Of a stretch of DNA of 64,000 bases, positions 36,487 through 44,841 are shown piece by piece. Source of the stretch: Clostridiales bacterium (GTDB taxonomy: Bacteria; Bacillota; Clostridia; Christensenellales; CAG-138); NCBI GenBank assembly GCA_004558825.1, contig SFDB01000005.1, forward strand, positions 33,432-97,431. The letters are read 5' to 3'. A program made the position numbers and the translations under genes. The notes under the pieces were generated by a model. The model was not told where the DNA came from. It was given only the letters and a program-made list of their open reading frames with translations, and searched no databases. Within the stretch, counting starts at the first letter, position 1. The number at the start of each line of letters is the position of its first letter.

Positions 36487-37785
36487 TTATTTTTTCAAAT
36501 CGTCATTTGCCGGGTTTTCCAAAAGTATGCCGTCCTGCGAAAAGCGCGAGCCGTGACACGGGCAGTCCCATGTGTGCTCGGCACTGTTCCACTTAAGCGC
36601 GCACCCCAAATGCGGACAGCGCTTTGCCGTGGGCGTAAGCCAGCCTGCGCCTGCCTGAAGTGCATTGAGAAGAAGCTGCGGGCGCATCATGCTCCGCGAC
36701 GGCGAGAAAACGGGTGCAAACTCGTTTTTGCGGCCGAGAATTATGTCTGTAAGTATTGATGCGCTTACCATGGATGAAGTCATGCCCCACTTGTTGAAGC
36801 CTGTTGCAACGTAAAAGTTGGGGGTATTTTTTGAATATTGACCTATGTACGGCACATCATCGAGCGTCATGCAATCCTGCGTTGCCCATCGCCGGACTTC
36901 GGAGGCGTCAGGGTAGTAGAAGTCGGCGCGCTCCTTTAGCTCGTCAAAGCCGCCGCCGCGCTTGCCCGTTCTGTGGCTGCCGCCGCCGAGAAGGAGCATA
37001 TCCTTGTAATTGCGGAAGGAAAGCCCTTTTTCGGATGCGTCGATGTACATACCGTCGACGTTCTGCGCGTTTTTTAGAGCGAGCACATACGACCTGTGCT
37101 GGTACATTTTGAGAAAATAGAAGCCATGCTTGTTTATGAAAGGGAAATGCGTAGCAACTATTACGTTTCGTGAGCGCACCTTAGCTTCGCGCGTCACTGC
37201 TGTAAGTCCACGCATTTCGATGACGCGTGAATTTTCGTAGATGTTGAGCCCTATTGATATTGCCGCCGCAAATTTCATGGGGTTAAACTGCGCCTGTTTT
37301 TTGAAGCGCACCGCTCCTTCGGTTTCAAACGGAAGGGAAAGCTCGGCGACATAGTCCGCGCCGTAACCGAGCCTTTCAAGAGCGCGAAGCTCGCGTTCGA
37401 TTGCCGCTTCATCGTCGAGCGAATAGGCGAACGCAGCCTTGTCTTCAAAGTCGCAATTGATTTTGCCGCAAAGCTTTCTGTATGACTCTACTGCGGCTAA
37501 GTTCGCCTTGAGATACATTTGAGTCCTCTCCACGCCGAAGCGCTTTATCAGCTTATCGTATATAAACCCGTGCTGAGCCGTAATCTTTGCCGTTGTGTCG
37601 GCGCTTACGGAGCTGCATATGCTGCCTGCCTCCAAAAGCATATACTTTACGCCATGCTTTTTGAGCATGTATGCGCAAAGTATGCCGGCAAGGCCGCCGC
37701 CGATTATGAGTACGTCCGTATCCGCGTCCTGCTTAAGCGTCGGAAATTTGTCGAAGCAGGCCGTTTCTCTCCAAAAAGCTTTCAT
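36487..37785 (-). CDS. FAD-dependent oxidoreductase with C-terminal Rieske domain
   Basis: 432 residues. DadA-like FAD domain (about 1-370): VLIIGGGLAGILCAYML near residue 25, LLEAGSICSSVSADTTAKIT, and late YVATGFNKWGMTSSM. Rieske [2Fe-2S] domain (about 375-430) with CPHLGC and CPCHGSRF. This fused family is widespread in Firmicutes; substrate unknown (amine/amino-acid-like oxidation suggested by the FAD domain). The merR gene follows it on the same strand but has its own promoter. Confidence 0.88.
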   Translation of the reverse strand: MKAFWRETACFDKFPTLKQDADTDVLIIGGGLAGILCAYMLKKHGVKYMLLEAGSICSSVSADTTAKITAQHGFIYDKLIKRFGVERTQMYLKANLAAVESYRKLCGKINCDFEDKAAFAYSLDDEAAIERELRALERLGYGADYVAELSLPFETEGAVRFKKQAQFNPMKFAAAISIGLNIYENSRVIEMRGLTAVTREAKVRSRNVIVATHFPFINKHGFYFLKMYQHRSYVLALKNAQNVDGMYIDASEKGLSFRNYKDMLLLGGGSHRTGKRGGGFDELKERADFYYPDASEVRRWATQDCMTLDDVPYIGQYSKNTPNFYVATGFNKWGMTSSMVSASILTDIILGRKNEFAPVFSPSRSMMRPQLLLNALQAGAGWLTPTAKRCPHLGCALKWNSAEHTWDCPCHGSRFSQDGILLENPANDDLKK

Positions 37786-37867
37786 AACTTAATATCACCA
37801 CCGAGGCTTAGTATGCGCGTGTACGGCGGTTTCATTCCATTCAGGCGCCGCCGCACAGCGAAACGAT

Positions 37868-37896
37868 TTGCGAATAGACTGTTAAGGTAGTATAAT
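37868..37896 (+). promoter_or_regulatory. Promoter of murC
   Basis: TTGCGA, 17-base spacer, TATAAT; 44 bases before the ATG at 37941. Confidence 0.78.
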
Positions 37897-37940
37897 ATCA
37901 AATTATCGGCTCTGTGCCGTAATGATTTTGGAGGGTGCTT

Positions 37941-39329
37941 ATGCGCTTTGACGGTCATAAATTGATACATTTTATCGGAATAGGCGGATGCTCTATGAAC
38001 GGGCTTGCGCGGATACTGCATTCGCGCGGCTTTAACGTGCAGGGCTCGGATGTGACTGAGTCTCCGTTTACCGAAGGCTTGAGGGCGCTCGGCATACCCG
38101 TGTTTATCGGCCAGCGCGCCGAAAACCTCGGCGAAGCGGACCTTGTTGTGTATTCGGCGGCGATAAAGCCGGATAATCCCGAGCGTGCTGCCGCAAGCAA
38201 TAGGGGCATTGCGCAGGTTGAACGCTCGACGGCGCTCGGAATGCTGTCCGAGGGCTACGGCGAGGTCGTGGGAATAGCGGGCTGCCATGGAAAAACGACG
38301 ATAACGTCTATGCTTGCACTCATTGCGGAGCATTGCGACAGGGGCGAGGAGCATGCGCAGGCAATGAATGCGACGATACATGTCGGCGGCTTTGTAGACT
38401 TTCTTAACGGCGGCGTACGCATAGGTGCGCATGACCTTTTTATAACCGAGGCTTGCGAATATGTCGAAAGCTTTTTGGAGCTGCGCCCAACGACCGCGCT
38501 AATAAGCAACATAGATAACGACCATCTTGATTATTACGGAGATATCGAGCACATTACGGCGGCGTTTGAAAAATATGCCGCGCTAATCCCTGACGGCGGT
38601 GTGCTGATAGGGTGCGCCGATGATAAGCGCGTAAAAAAGCTTCTTGACGCCTCGGCCGCCCGTCTTAGAGTGTACTCGTACGGCATATCCGATGCCGATT
38701 ATACGCCTGAGAGCATTTCGTATGACGCCATGGGGAATCCTGCGTTCGACGTGATATTCCGCGGCGAAAACCTTGGGCGCATCGCGCTTGGAGTGCCGGG
38801 CGACCACAACATAATGAACGCGCTCGGCGCGGCCGCGGTTGCGCTGTCGCTCAACGCCCCGTTTGGAGCGATCGCCTCCGCGCTCGGCGAATACAGGCTT
38901 ACACGCCGCAGGTTTGAGCTGTTCGGCGAAAAGAACGGCGTAAAAGTATTTCACGATTATGCGCATCATCCGTCCGAAATACGCGCGGTGCTAAACGGCG
39001 CGAAGCGCTACCCGCATAAAAAACTGTTCTGTGTTTTTCAATGCAACAGCTACACGCGCGCCAAGACGCTGTTCACGGGCGACATGAGCTGCATGAGCGG
39101 CGCAGATATTGTGCTCGTCCCCGATATCTATCCCGGCCGCGAAAAGGATACGGGGCTTGTTCATGCGCGCGACATGGTGAAGGCGATAAACGATTCGGGA
39201 ATAGCCGCCAAATATTTGCCCACGTTCGAACAAATACGCGACTATATCGACGAAAACGCCGAACCGGGCGATATGGTATTGACGCTCGGCAGCGGCGACG
39301 TATACGTTCAGACGCGAAAGCTTCTGTGA
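37941..39329 (+). CDS. murC: UDP-N-acetylmuramate--L-alanine ligase MurC
   Basis: Adds L-Ala to UDP-MurNAc in peptidoglycan synthesis. 462 residues. N-terminal GIGGCSMNGLARIL; ATP loop GIAGCHGKTTITSM (Cys in place of the more usual Thr); Mur ligase C-domain DYAHHPSEIRAVL. Start 37941 with GGAGGG upstream. Stands alone, away from other dcw genes. Confidence 0.94.
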   Translation: MRFDGHKLIHFIGIGGCSMNGLARILHSRGFNVQGSDVTESPFTEGLRALGIPVFIGQRAENLGEADLVVYSAAIKPDNPERAAASNRGIAQVERSTALGMLSEGYGEVVGIAGCHGKTTITSMLALIAEHCDRGEEHAQAMNATIHVGGFVDFLNGGVRIGAHDLFITEACEYVESFLELRPTTALISNIDNDHLDYYGDIEHITAAFEKYAALIPDGGVLIGCADDKRVKKLLDASAARLRVYSYGISDADYTPESISYDAMGNPAFDVIFRGENLGRIALGVPGDHNIMNALGAAAVALSLNAPFGAIASALGEYRLTRRRFELFGEKNGVKVFHDYAHHPSEIRAVLNGAKRYPHKKLFCVFQCNSYTRAKTLFTGDMSCMSGADIVLVPDIYPGREKDTGLVHARDMVKAINDSGIAAKYLPTFEQIRDYIDENAEPGDMVLTLGSGDVYVQTRKLL

Positions 39330-39360
39330 TTTTTATGATTGTTAAGGAAACCAACAGGGC

Positions 39361-39388
39361 AGCCGTTCTCGATGTGTCGTGAACGGCT
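39361..39388. repeat. Direct repeat (left), displaced murC terminator hairpin
   Basis: 28 bases forming AGCCGTTC / GAACGGCT. Identical to 39588-39615. This left copy lacks a T-tract, because the structured repeat follows it directly. Confidence 0.85.
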
Positions 39389-39398
39389 GAGATTGTCG

Positions 39399-39583
39399 AA
39401 AAGTGGCTAAACGCCACTTTTTCGAGTTTTTACGGGTTTCGCCTCTCGCATTCGCTCCCGGGCGGCGAAACCCGCAGAGTACGAAAACCTCCGGTTTTCA
39501 TCCGTTCTGACGCGCATGTCGTCAGAGCCGGATTGAACATAAGGGGCTGCGGCCCCTTATCAACCCCGGGGTTTATCGGCAGA
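39399..39583 (-). repeat. Structured intergenic repeat, copy 2 (inverted relative to copy 1)
   Basis: About 185 bp. It shares with 31405-31534 an identical 38-base end (39399-39436), the CCGGCTCTGACGACATG core and the CGATAAACCC end. It carries an additional ~55-base block with two hairpins (GGGTTTCGCC/GGCGAAACCC and GAAAACC-tcc-GGTTTTC). The ATAAGGGGC / GCCCCTTAT stem (39539-39560) keeps pairing despite base changes relative to copy 1. Flanked by the 28-bp direct repeats. Confidence 0.8.
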
Positions 39584-39587
39584 CTGA

Positions 39588-39621
39588 GCCGTTCTCGATG
39601 TGTCGTGAACGGCTTTTTTGA
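39588..39621 (+). terminator. murC terminator (right direct repeat) with T-tract
   Basis: AGCCGTTC / GAACGGCT stem with a 12-base loop, followed by TTTTTT. Same 28 bases as 39361-39388. Confidence 0.85.
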
Positions 39622-39854
39622 GCTGTGCAAACCGCTCCGAAACCTCTCGCTCCGCAGGTGCTTTTCAGATAAGATCAGCGCAAAATATAATAATATATTC
39701 CTGTAATATTACGGTGTTTTTTGGAATATACAGGCGAACGCTCAGCAGGCGTGTCCCCAAAAGCGGCGGAGGCTTGCATTTTAGACTCCCGCTTCGTACC
39801 CTATCGCTTCCGCCGCACCCGTTTAGTGCAAAAGCAGCAGTGTTTACATATCGC
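39622..39854. other. Intergenic stretch without a supported gene
   Basis: AT-rich at 39680-39730, with an inverted repeat TATATTCC / GGAATATA, then GC-rich to the thrE terminator. Short open frames exist on both strands but have no RBS, no promoter and a proline/arginine-rich shadow composition; none is called. Confidence 0.5.
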
Positions 39855-39895
39855 AAAAGCGGCCCGTTCGGAGCGCATTTTCCGTCGGGCCGCTT
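39855..39895 (-). terminator. Intrinsic terminator of the ThrE-type exporter gene
   Basis: Stem AAGCGGCCCG / CGGGCCGCTT followed on the minus strand by TTTTGCG. Confidence 0.75.
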
Positions 39896-39924
39896 ACTGT
39901 TTTAACGGGTTTTGCCATGATGCA

Positions 39925-41199
39925 TCAGTCTTTATTTGTGCCTGCGCTAAGCTTGGACTCCTTGAGACGCGCCTGCTTTTTGCGCCAGACTCCCCACATG
40001 CGGAATGCAGTGGAAACGAGAAGTACGCCCACGGCAATCATTCCGGCAATGGCAGCGGTAGCGGTTCCCTTTGTCCATGCGCCCGTTATATCGCCGCGCG
40101 TAACCATGTCCATGGTATAATATATGCCCGCGCCGGGTATTAGAGGCACAAGCGCTGCCGTAAGATATGATGTTGCGGGATATTTGCGGATTCTGGCCAT
40201 TATTTCGGCATAAAACGATGCGGCGGACGCGGCCGTGAGATAACAGCTTGCTTCGGGCATACCGAGCTTTGCGCACATGGAGCATACGAACCATGTTACG
40301 ATACTTCCGCAGAGGCATAGAATTATACCCGAGCCATGTATGTTGAGCATAAGCCCGAAGCCGAGCGTTCCGACCATTCCCGCAAGGCATTGTATCGCTA
40401 TTCCGTGCATTACGAGATGCCCGCTCCCGCTGATTGAGCCGAACAGACCTCTTGCCATGGCTACGGCGGTGCTGGTGCCGACGACGAGCGCGATGGCGAT
40501 TATAAGCACCTGAACAAGCCTGTTGACGCCGGACATCGTATCGCCGTATATTATGTCGCGCAGGCTGTTGGTGAAGAGAAAGCCGGGAACAAGTATCATT
40601 ATTGCGCCGATGGAGGCGACGTCGGCGTTATTGCAAAGCCCGATGGCGGCGAGGGCGTGCGAAATGAAGCCTATCACGAAACCGCCCACGAGCGTTTTGA
40701 AGAATGGATTTGCGTGCAGGAAGCCCATAAAGCGTATGCAGAGCCCCGTCATTATGCCGCATATGCCCGCAGCCAACGCGTCAAGAAGAGTGCCGTTGAA
40801 AAATATGCCGAAACCTGCCGCAATGAGGAACATCGCAATATAGAACACGGGAATCTTGTAATGGCGAACACTTTTATCAGCTTCATCGAGCATGCGCTTT
40901 GCATCCTTGATGGCGGGCTTTTCGGCGCAAAGCCTGCGGCAGAGCGCACTATATCGCTCTATGCCGTCGAGCACGCTGTCCCCGCCCTGGACGCGCCTGA
41001 CCTTTGTGAAAACCTGGCCGTCCTCCGTTTCTAAGCCTGCGATTATACATGAAGGAATGACAAAAACATCTATTTTTTTTTGACCGTAGGCCTCCATAAT
41101 ACGCAGTATGGTTTCTTCAACCCTGTATGTTTCGGCGCCGCATCGCTGCAGGCGCACCGCGAGCGCAACGCTGAATTCCAGAAGCTCCTCGTAATTCAT
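39925..41199 (-). CDS. Threonine/serine exporter family protein (ThrE-like, DUF1212-DUF3815)
   Basis: Membrane exporter with ten helices. 424 residues. N-terminal cytoplasmic part with CGAETYRVEETI (near residue 20) is the ThrE hallmark. The first half has five helices (DUF1212, about 110-250) and the second has five (DUF3815/ThrE_2, about 275-405). Both halves are fused in one chain, whereas many Firmicutes encode them separately. Related to L-Thr/L-Ser efflux; substrate not proven. Confidence 0.88.
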   Translation of the reverse strand: MNYEELLEFSVALAVRLQRCGAETYRVEETILRIMEAYGQKKIDVFVIPSCIIAGLETEDGQVFTKVRRVQGGDSVLDGIERYSALCRRLCAEKPAIKDAKRMLDEADKSVRHYKIPVFYIAMFLIAAGFGIFFNGTLLDALAAGICGIMTGLCIRFMGFLHANPFFKTLVGGFVIGFISHALAAIGLCNNADVASIGAIMILVPGFLFTNSLRDIIYGDTMSGVNRLVQVLIIAIALVVGTSTAVAMARGLFGSISGSGHLVMHGIAIQCLAGMVGTLGFGLMLNIHGSGIILCLCGSIVTWFVCSMCAKLGMPEASCYLTAASAASFYAEIMARIRKYPATSYLTAALVPLIPGAGIYYTMDMVTRGDITGAWTKGTATAAIAGMIAVGVLLVSTAFRMWGVWRKKQARLKESKLSAGTNKD

Positions 41200-41355
41200 G
41201 AATCGTTTCTCCCAAAAAACTTTGAATCAGAAGACGAGTATAACAGCCGAAGGACTCAATTTCAAGTAAAAATGGGAAATATAAAGTCTTGATGCTGCCG
41301 GAGCATGAGGAAAATGACGAATAATGCTGAAAGCGTACTATTTTTAACGAATCAA

Positions 41356-41384
41356 TCGACAATGTTTATTAGATAAATTACTTT
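41356..41384 (+). promoter_or_regulatory. Probable promoter of the secreted peptide gene
   Basis: TCGACA, 17-base spacer, TACTTT in an AT-rich stretch. It would give a purine-rich leader of about 200 nt before the peptide gene (41393-41591). The leader contains GGGACACC...GGGGTGAAAG, which can pair locally. Confidence 0.45.
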
Positions 41385-41485
41385 TAATAAAAACACGGTT
41401 GGTGTGAAGCAATAAAGAAAGAATACGGACGAGCAGAAGGGACACCGCTGCAATCGGGGTGAAAGTGAAATTGCAGGAGAGGATG

Positions 41486-41563
41486 ATGAAAACGAAGAGA
41501 CGACAGCGGGTTTTTGAGTGGCGTGGCTACCTCGTGCAGTCATGCGGTGAATGTTATGAATAA
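41486..41563 (+). CDS. Possible 25-residue upstream peptide
   Basis: ATG at 41486 with AGGAG six bases upstream. Product MKTKRRQRVFEWRGYLVQSC followed by GECYE: basic, with a C-terminal Cys-Gly-Glu-Cys. It ends 28 bases before the secreted peptide start. It could be a leader peptide or noncoding; only the RBS spacing supports it. Confidence 0.25.
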   Translation: MKTKRRQRVFEWRGYLVQSCGECYE

Positions 41564-41591
41564 AAATAATAATTACGGAGGATGAAACGAA

Positions 41592-41726
41592 ATGAAAGAA
41601 CTTTTCCTTAGAGCTTTATGCGCGGTTATCGCCTTGGCGATGCTCATTCCCGCCGCCGCGCTGGCAGACGGCGTATTGCGGCGGCCGTCTGCACTGTCGA
41701 AAGCGTTTGTATCAAACATAGGTTAA
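41592..41726 (+). CDS. 44-residue secreted peptide precursor
   Basis: ATG at 41592 preceded by GGAGG. The product has a textbook Sec signal peptide: MKELFLRA charge region, CAVIALAMLIPAAA core and ALA cleavage site. Cleavage would leave a 19-residue tail beginning DGVLRRPSAL and ending KAFVSNIG. No anchor, no cysteine in the mature part. No regulator, receptor or export gene is adjacent. A GC hairpin (41730-41751, CCGCGC/GCGCGG) follows the stop. It could be a signalling or antimicrobial peptide, or a fragment of a decayed larger secreted protein. Confidence 0.6.
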   Translation: MKELFLRALCAVIALAMLIPAAALADGVLRRPSALSKAFVSNIG

Positions 41727-41751
41727 GCTCCGCGCAATCACCGCAGCGCGG

Positions 41752-43209
41752 TCAAACGGGGCCGTCGCTTTGAACGGCAGCCTTTTGCATGGCGCAGTCG
41801 TAAGCCGTCTTTTTCAGCCTTTCTTTCGTGTTGTCGGCGGGGAACACGGCGCAATGCTCAAGAAGCATTCGCTTAATGCGTCCAATTTCGGGCGAAGGCG
41901 GCATCGACAGCCATTCGGCGATATCCGCGCCTGTACATTTGAGCTCGTCGTAAGAAAGCGGAGCGCCCTCGCTCTTCATCGCGCAGAGCATACGCTCCCA
42001 CCTGTCGGCGGAATCGACGTCCCCATAGTTTCTGCCCGAGCCGTGAACATCGGCTCGGCGTAATTTGATGAGCTGACGCACGGTCGATTCGCCCCAGGAA
42101 GCGAAGCGCCGCCTCAGGGTCGAGTCCTTTGCGGTGTTATTAATGTCGTACATGTGCAGCGCGATAAGTCGGCAGACGCTGTCGCGCAAATCGTTTGGGC
42201 AGCGGAGCTGTGTCAGCATTTCCCGGGAAATGTCGGCGCCGATAAGCTCGTGCGTGTGCATGCTGCCGTTTCGCTTTACGCATATAGGCTTTGCAATGTC
42301 GTGAAGCAAGCCGGCAAGACGCATCTGCGGAACAGGCGGCGTGAAGGCGGCGGTGCGTATGGAGTGATCGAGCACGTCAAATGCGTGATACTTCGGATTT
42401 TGCGCTATACCGGCGCAGTCTTCAAGACCCGGAAATACGTATTTAAGGGCGTTTATCTCCTTGAGCAGCGTGAGTCCGCGCTGAACCTTTACGGAAAAAC
42501 CGGTTTTGTCGCGCTCAATAGCGTCTTCGCCGCAGTAACGAACGTCGCAGAGAAGGACTTTCAATGCTTCGTCAAAAATCCGTTCTTTTGAGATATCTCC
42601 GAGCAGGTGTGAGTATTCCTTTGCGCATTCATATGTGGAGCCTTCGGGCGTGAAGCCGAGCTGGGCGCAGAATCGGGCGAAGCGCATTATTCTCAGGCCG
42701 TCGTCGCGCAGCGTGACGGCGGGAGCGTTGGCGGTGCGTATCGTGCGGAGTTTGATGTCATCAAGGCCGCCCGTCGGGTCGATTATTTCACCGGTGAGAA
42801 TATCTGCGTACAGCGCGTTGACGGTGAAATCGCGCCTTAGGGCATCGTCCGAAAGCTCGTCGGAAAACTTGACGTATTCGGGTCTGTGAGCGCCGCCGTC
42901 GCCGTATATGTCGCGCCTGAATGTAGTATGCTCTATGTGAAGATTTGTGCCGTTGCCGCACGGCAGTACCATTTCGACAGTGCCGTAGCGAAGACCTTTT
43001 GGTATGACGGTCAGCCCGTTTGAATCGCAAAGCCTGCACACGTCGTCGGGGCGCATGGCGCTTGCGACGTCTATATCGTTTACGCGAAGGCCAAGGAGCG
43101 CGTCGCGTACGACTCCGCCTACGGCGTAAAGCGTTGTCCCGTGTTTATTAAACATTTCTGCGGCGCGCATGAGCTGCGGCGGAAAAGCATAAGAAAGTTT
43201 TTTATCCAT
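41752..43209 (-). CDS. cca: CCA tRNA nucleotidyltransferase / poly(A) polymerase family
   Basis: Adds or repairs the tRNA 3' CCA. 485 residues. Nucleotidyltransferase motif GGVVRDALLGLRVNDIDVAS near residue 31 (catalytic D-x-D), then the RRDFTVNALY motif and the HD domain (LLHDIAKPICVKRNG, HELIGADISREML). The HD domain suggests added phosphohydrolase activity, as in the class II bacterial enzyme. Two bases after the M1 peptidase gene stop. Confidence 0.94.
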   Translation of the reverse strand: MDKKLSYAFPPQLMRAAEMFNKHGTTLYAVGGVVRDALLGLRVNDIDVASAMRPDDVCRLCDSNGLTVIPKGLRYGTVEMVLPCGNGTNLHIEHTTFRRDIYGDGGAHRPEYVKFSDELSDDALRRDFTVNALYADILTGEIIDPTGGLDDIKLRTIRTANAPAVTLRDDGLRIMRFARFCAQLGFTPEGSTYECAKEYSHLLGDISKERIFDEALKVLLCDVRYCGEDAIERDKTGFSVKVQRGLTLLKEINALKYVFPGLEDCAGIAQNPKYHAFDVLDHSIRTAAFTPPVPQMRLAGLLHDIAKPICVKRNGSMHTHELIGADISREMLTQLRCPNDLRDSVCRLIALHMYDINNTAKDSTLRRRFASWGESTVRQLIKLRRADVHGSGRNYGDVDSADRWERMLCAMKSEGAPLSYDELKCTGADIAEWLSMPPSPEIGRIKRMLLEHCAVFPADNTKERLKKTAYDCAMQKAAVQSDGPV

Positions 43210-43210
43210 A

Positions 43211-44728
43211 TCATTGATCCTTCTCGAGCGTTATGCCCGCATCGGCAAAGAGCTTGACGAGATCGTCTCCCTTTGCGACGGAAAACTTGTGTTCATCGAA
43301 ATATTTTGACAGCAGTTCGAAAAATTTATCCGAGCCAAGCTGCTCATATGCCTTGCGGTACATAATTGCGCCCTTTGCGTATACCGAACCGAAATAGCCC
43401 TTGCCGTCTTCAAAGCCGTCGAGCGGAGTCGATACGGCAGTCACGCCTTCGTCGTTAAGGCGCGGCGTCACATAGCCGTTCCAGAGCGTTTCATAGAAAT
43501 CCACGCCGCATTCGCTGCGCACAAAAAGATACGCGCAGAACTCGGTAATGGCTTCATCGACCCACGGCTCTCTGAATTCATCGCTGCCAACTACGCCGTA
43601 CCACCATTGGTGCGCCGTTTCGTGGGCGATTATCTGCGTGCCGATGCTCATCGTCGGGGACCTGAAGCTTTCCTTCTCTATCATGACGAGCTGCGGGTAT
43701 TCCATGCCGCCGCCTATGTCGGACTCAACGATGCTGAACGTTTCGTACGGATATGGCGCGATAAAGCGTGAATAGAACCTTATCGCGTCCGCTGCAATCA
43801 TTGCGACAGGCTTTGCCCATGCGGACGATGAGAAGGAGTATGCCGTGACTTTGACGCCGTCGACGTCGCAGGTATAAACGTCGGCGTTTTTTATTAGTGC
43901 GGCGGCGAAGCTGCGCACGTTGTCGGCCTCAAAATACTGCGCCTCGTAATAGCGGCCTTTTGCCGAAGTCTGCTTTTCCTTCATGACGCCCGTGGCGGCG
44001 ACGGTGTAATCGGTATGCGCCGTTATGACAACTCGGTAGTCGGCGGTATCGCTGTAGAACGAATCGCCATAGGAGACATAATCCCTGAGCTGCCATTCCC
44101 CGTCTTCATACACCGCAGCTATCGGCAGGAAATTTCCGAGCATTACGGCGTTCGTGCCGTGGCCCAAGCGCCCGTTGACCTTGGGGAGCGTACACTCAAA
44201 CTCGAAATATACCGTTGCCGCGCCGCCGGGCTCAATTCCGTCGAGAACCGGGAACACGAGTATCATGCCGTTATTCTGCGTCTCAAAATATGCCTCGCGG
44301 TTATTTATCGAAACGCGCGAAACGCGGAAGCACGAGGGCGAGACGGCGTTTGTGTAGGCGTAGGCGTATATGCAGTAAAGCTCGTCGCTTGAGCGGTTAA
44401 CATAGTGCATTGTCATGCTGCCTTCAACCTTATCGGTGTCGGGGTCGACGAACATATTAACATCGTATGTTGTGCGCTCAAATGCGTGAACAACGGGCGA
44501 CGGCTGCGGCGCATCGGTGACGGCAGGTGTTTCGGAAGCGATGCCGTTCGTCTGCGCGGGCGATGGGGAGGGTGAAGGCGCAGGGGTGTTTCGGCCCGAG
44601 AAGGGCTTGAATATTATGAGCGCCAATGCGGCGCAAAGTATTAACGCTGCGGCGGCTGCTGCAATTATTATGCGTGGGTCGTGTTTTCCGCGTCCTGCGG
44701 GCAGGCGTCTTCTTTTTTTATAAACCAT
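43211..44728 (-). CDS. M1-family metallopeptidase, membrane-anchored
   Basis: Zinc aminopeptidase-like. 505 residues. N-terminal basic segment and one helix (RIIIAAAAAALILCAALALI, residues 20-39), a Pro/Ser linker, a beta domain, then the thermolysin-like domain with HETAHQWWYG and the glutamate 18 residues later in DEAITEF. GGMEY replaces the usual GAMEN. The C-terminal part is short, so only domains 1-2 of a full M1 enzyme are present. Exposed outside the membrane. Confidence 0.88.
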   Translation of the reverse strand: MVYKKRRRLPAGRGKHDPRIIIAAAAAALILCAALALIIFKPFSGRNTPAPSPSPSPAQTNGIASETPAVTDAPQPSPVVHAFERTTYDVNMFVDPDTDKVEGSMTMHYVNRSSDELYCIYAYAYTNAVSPSCFRVSRVSINNREAYFETQNNGMILVFPVLDGIEPGGAATVYFEFECTLPKVNGRLGHGTNAVMLGNFLPIAAVYEDGEWQLRDYVSYGDSFYSDTADYRVVITAHTDYTVAATGVMKEKQTSAKGRYYEAQYFEADNVRSFAAALIKNADVYTCDVDGVKVTAYSFSSSAWAKPVAMIAADAIRFYSRFIAPYPYETFSIVESDIGGGMEYPQLVMIEKESFRSPTMSIGTQIIAHETAHQWWYGVVGSDEFREPWVDEAITEFCAYLFVRSECGVDFYETLWNGYVTPRLNDEGVTAVSTPLDGFEDGKGYFGSVYAKGAIMYRKAYEQLGSDKFFELLSKYFDEHKFSVAKGDDLVKLFADAGITLEKDQ

Positions 44729-44841
44729 TTATGGCCTCCGTATATCGAATAGAGCTTATGTATGATATAATTCTCATGCGGCGTGCGGTGGCGCGCACTC
44801 CGTGTTATTAAAGATTATACTACATCGTGCGGGACATAACT

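Noticed and set aside
39721..40143. A 140-codon plus-strand open frame at the thrE end
   Set aside because: It runs through the thrE terminator and into thrE antisense, has no RBS and no recognisable motif.
41393..41580. Possible c-di-AMP (ydaO-yuaA) riboswitch in the leader of the secreted peptide gene
   Set aside because: GGGACACC and GGGGTGAA, and a later CTACCTCG, recall that class, but spacing and the conserved 3' core do not fit. An Infernal scan with RF00379 would decide.
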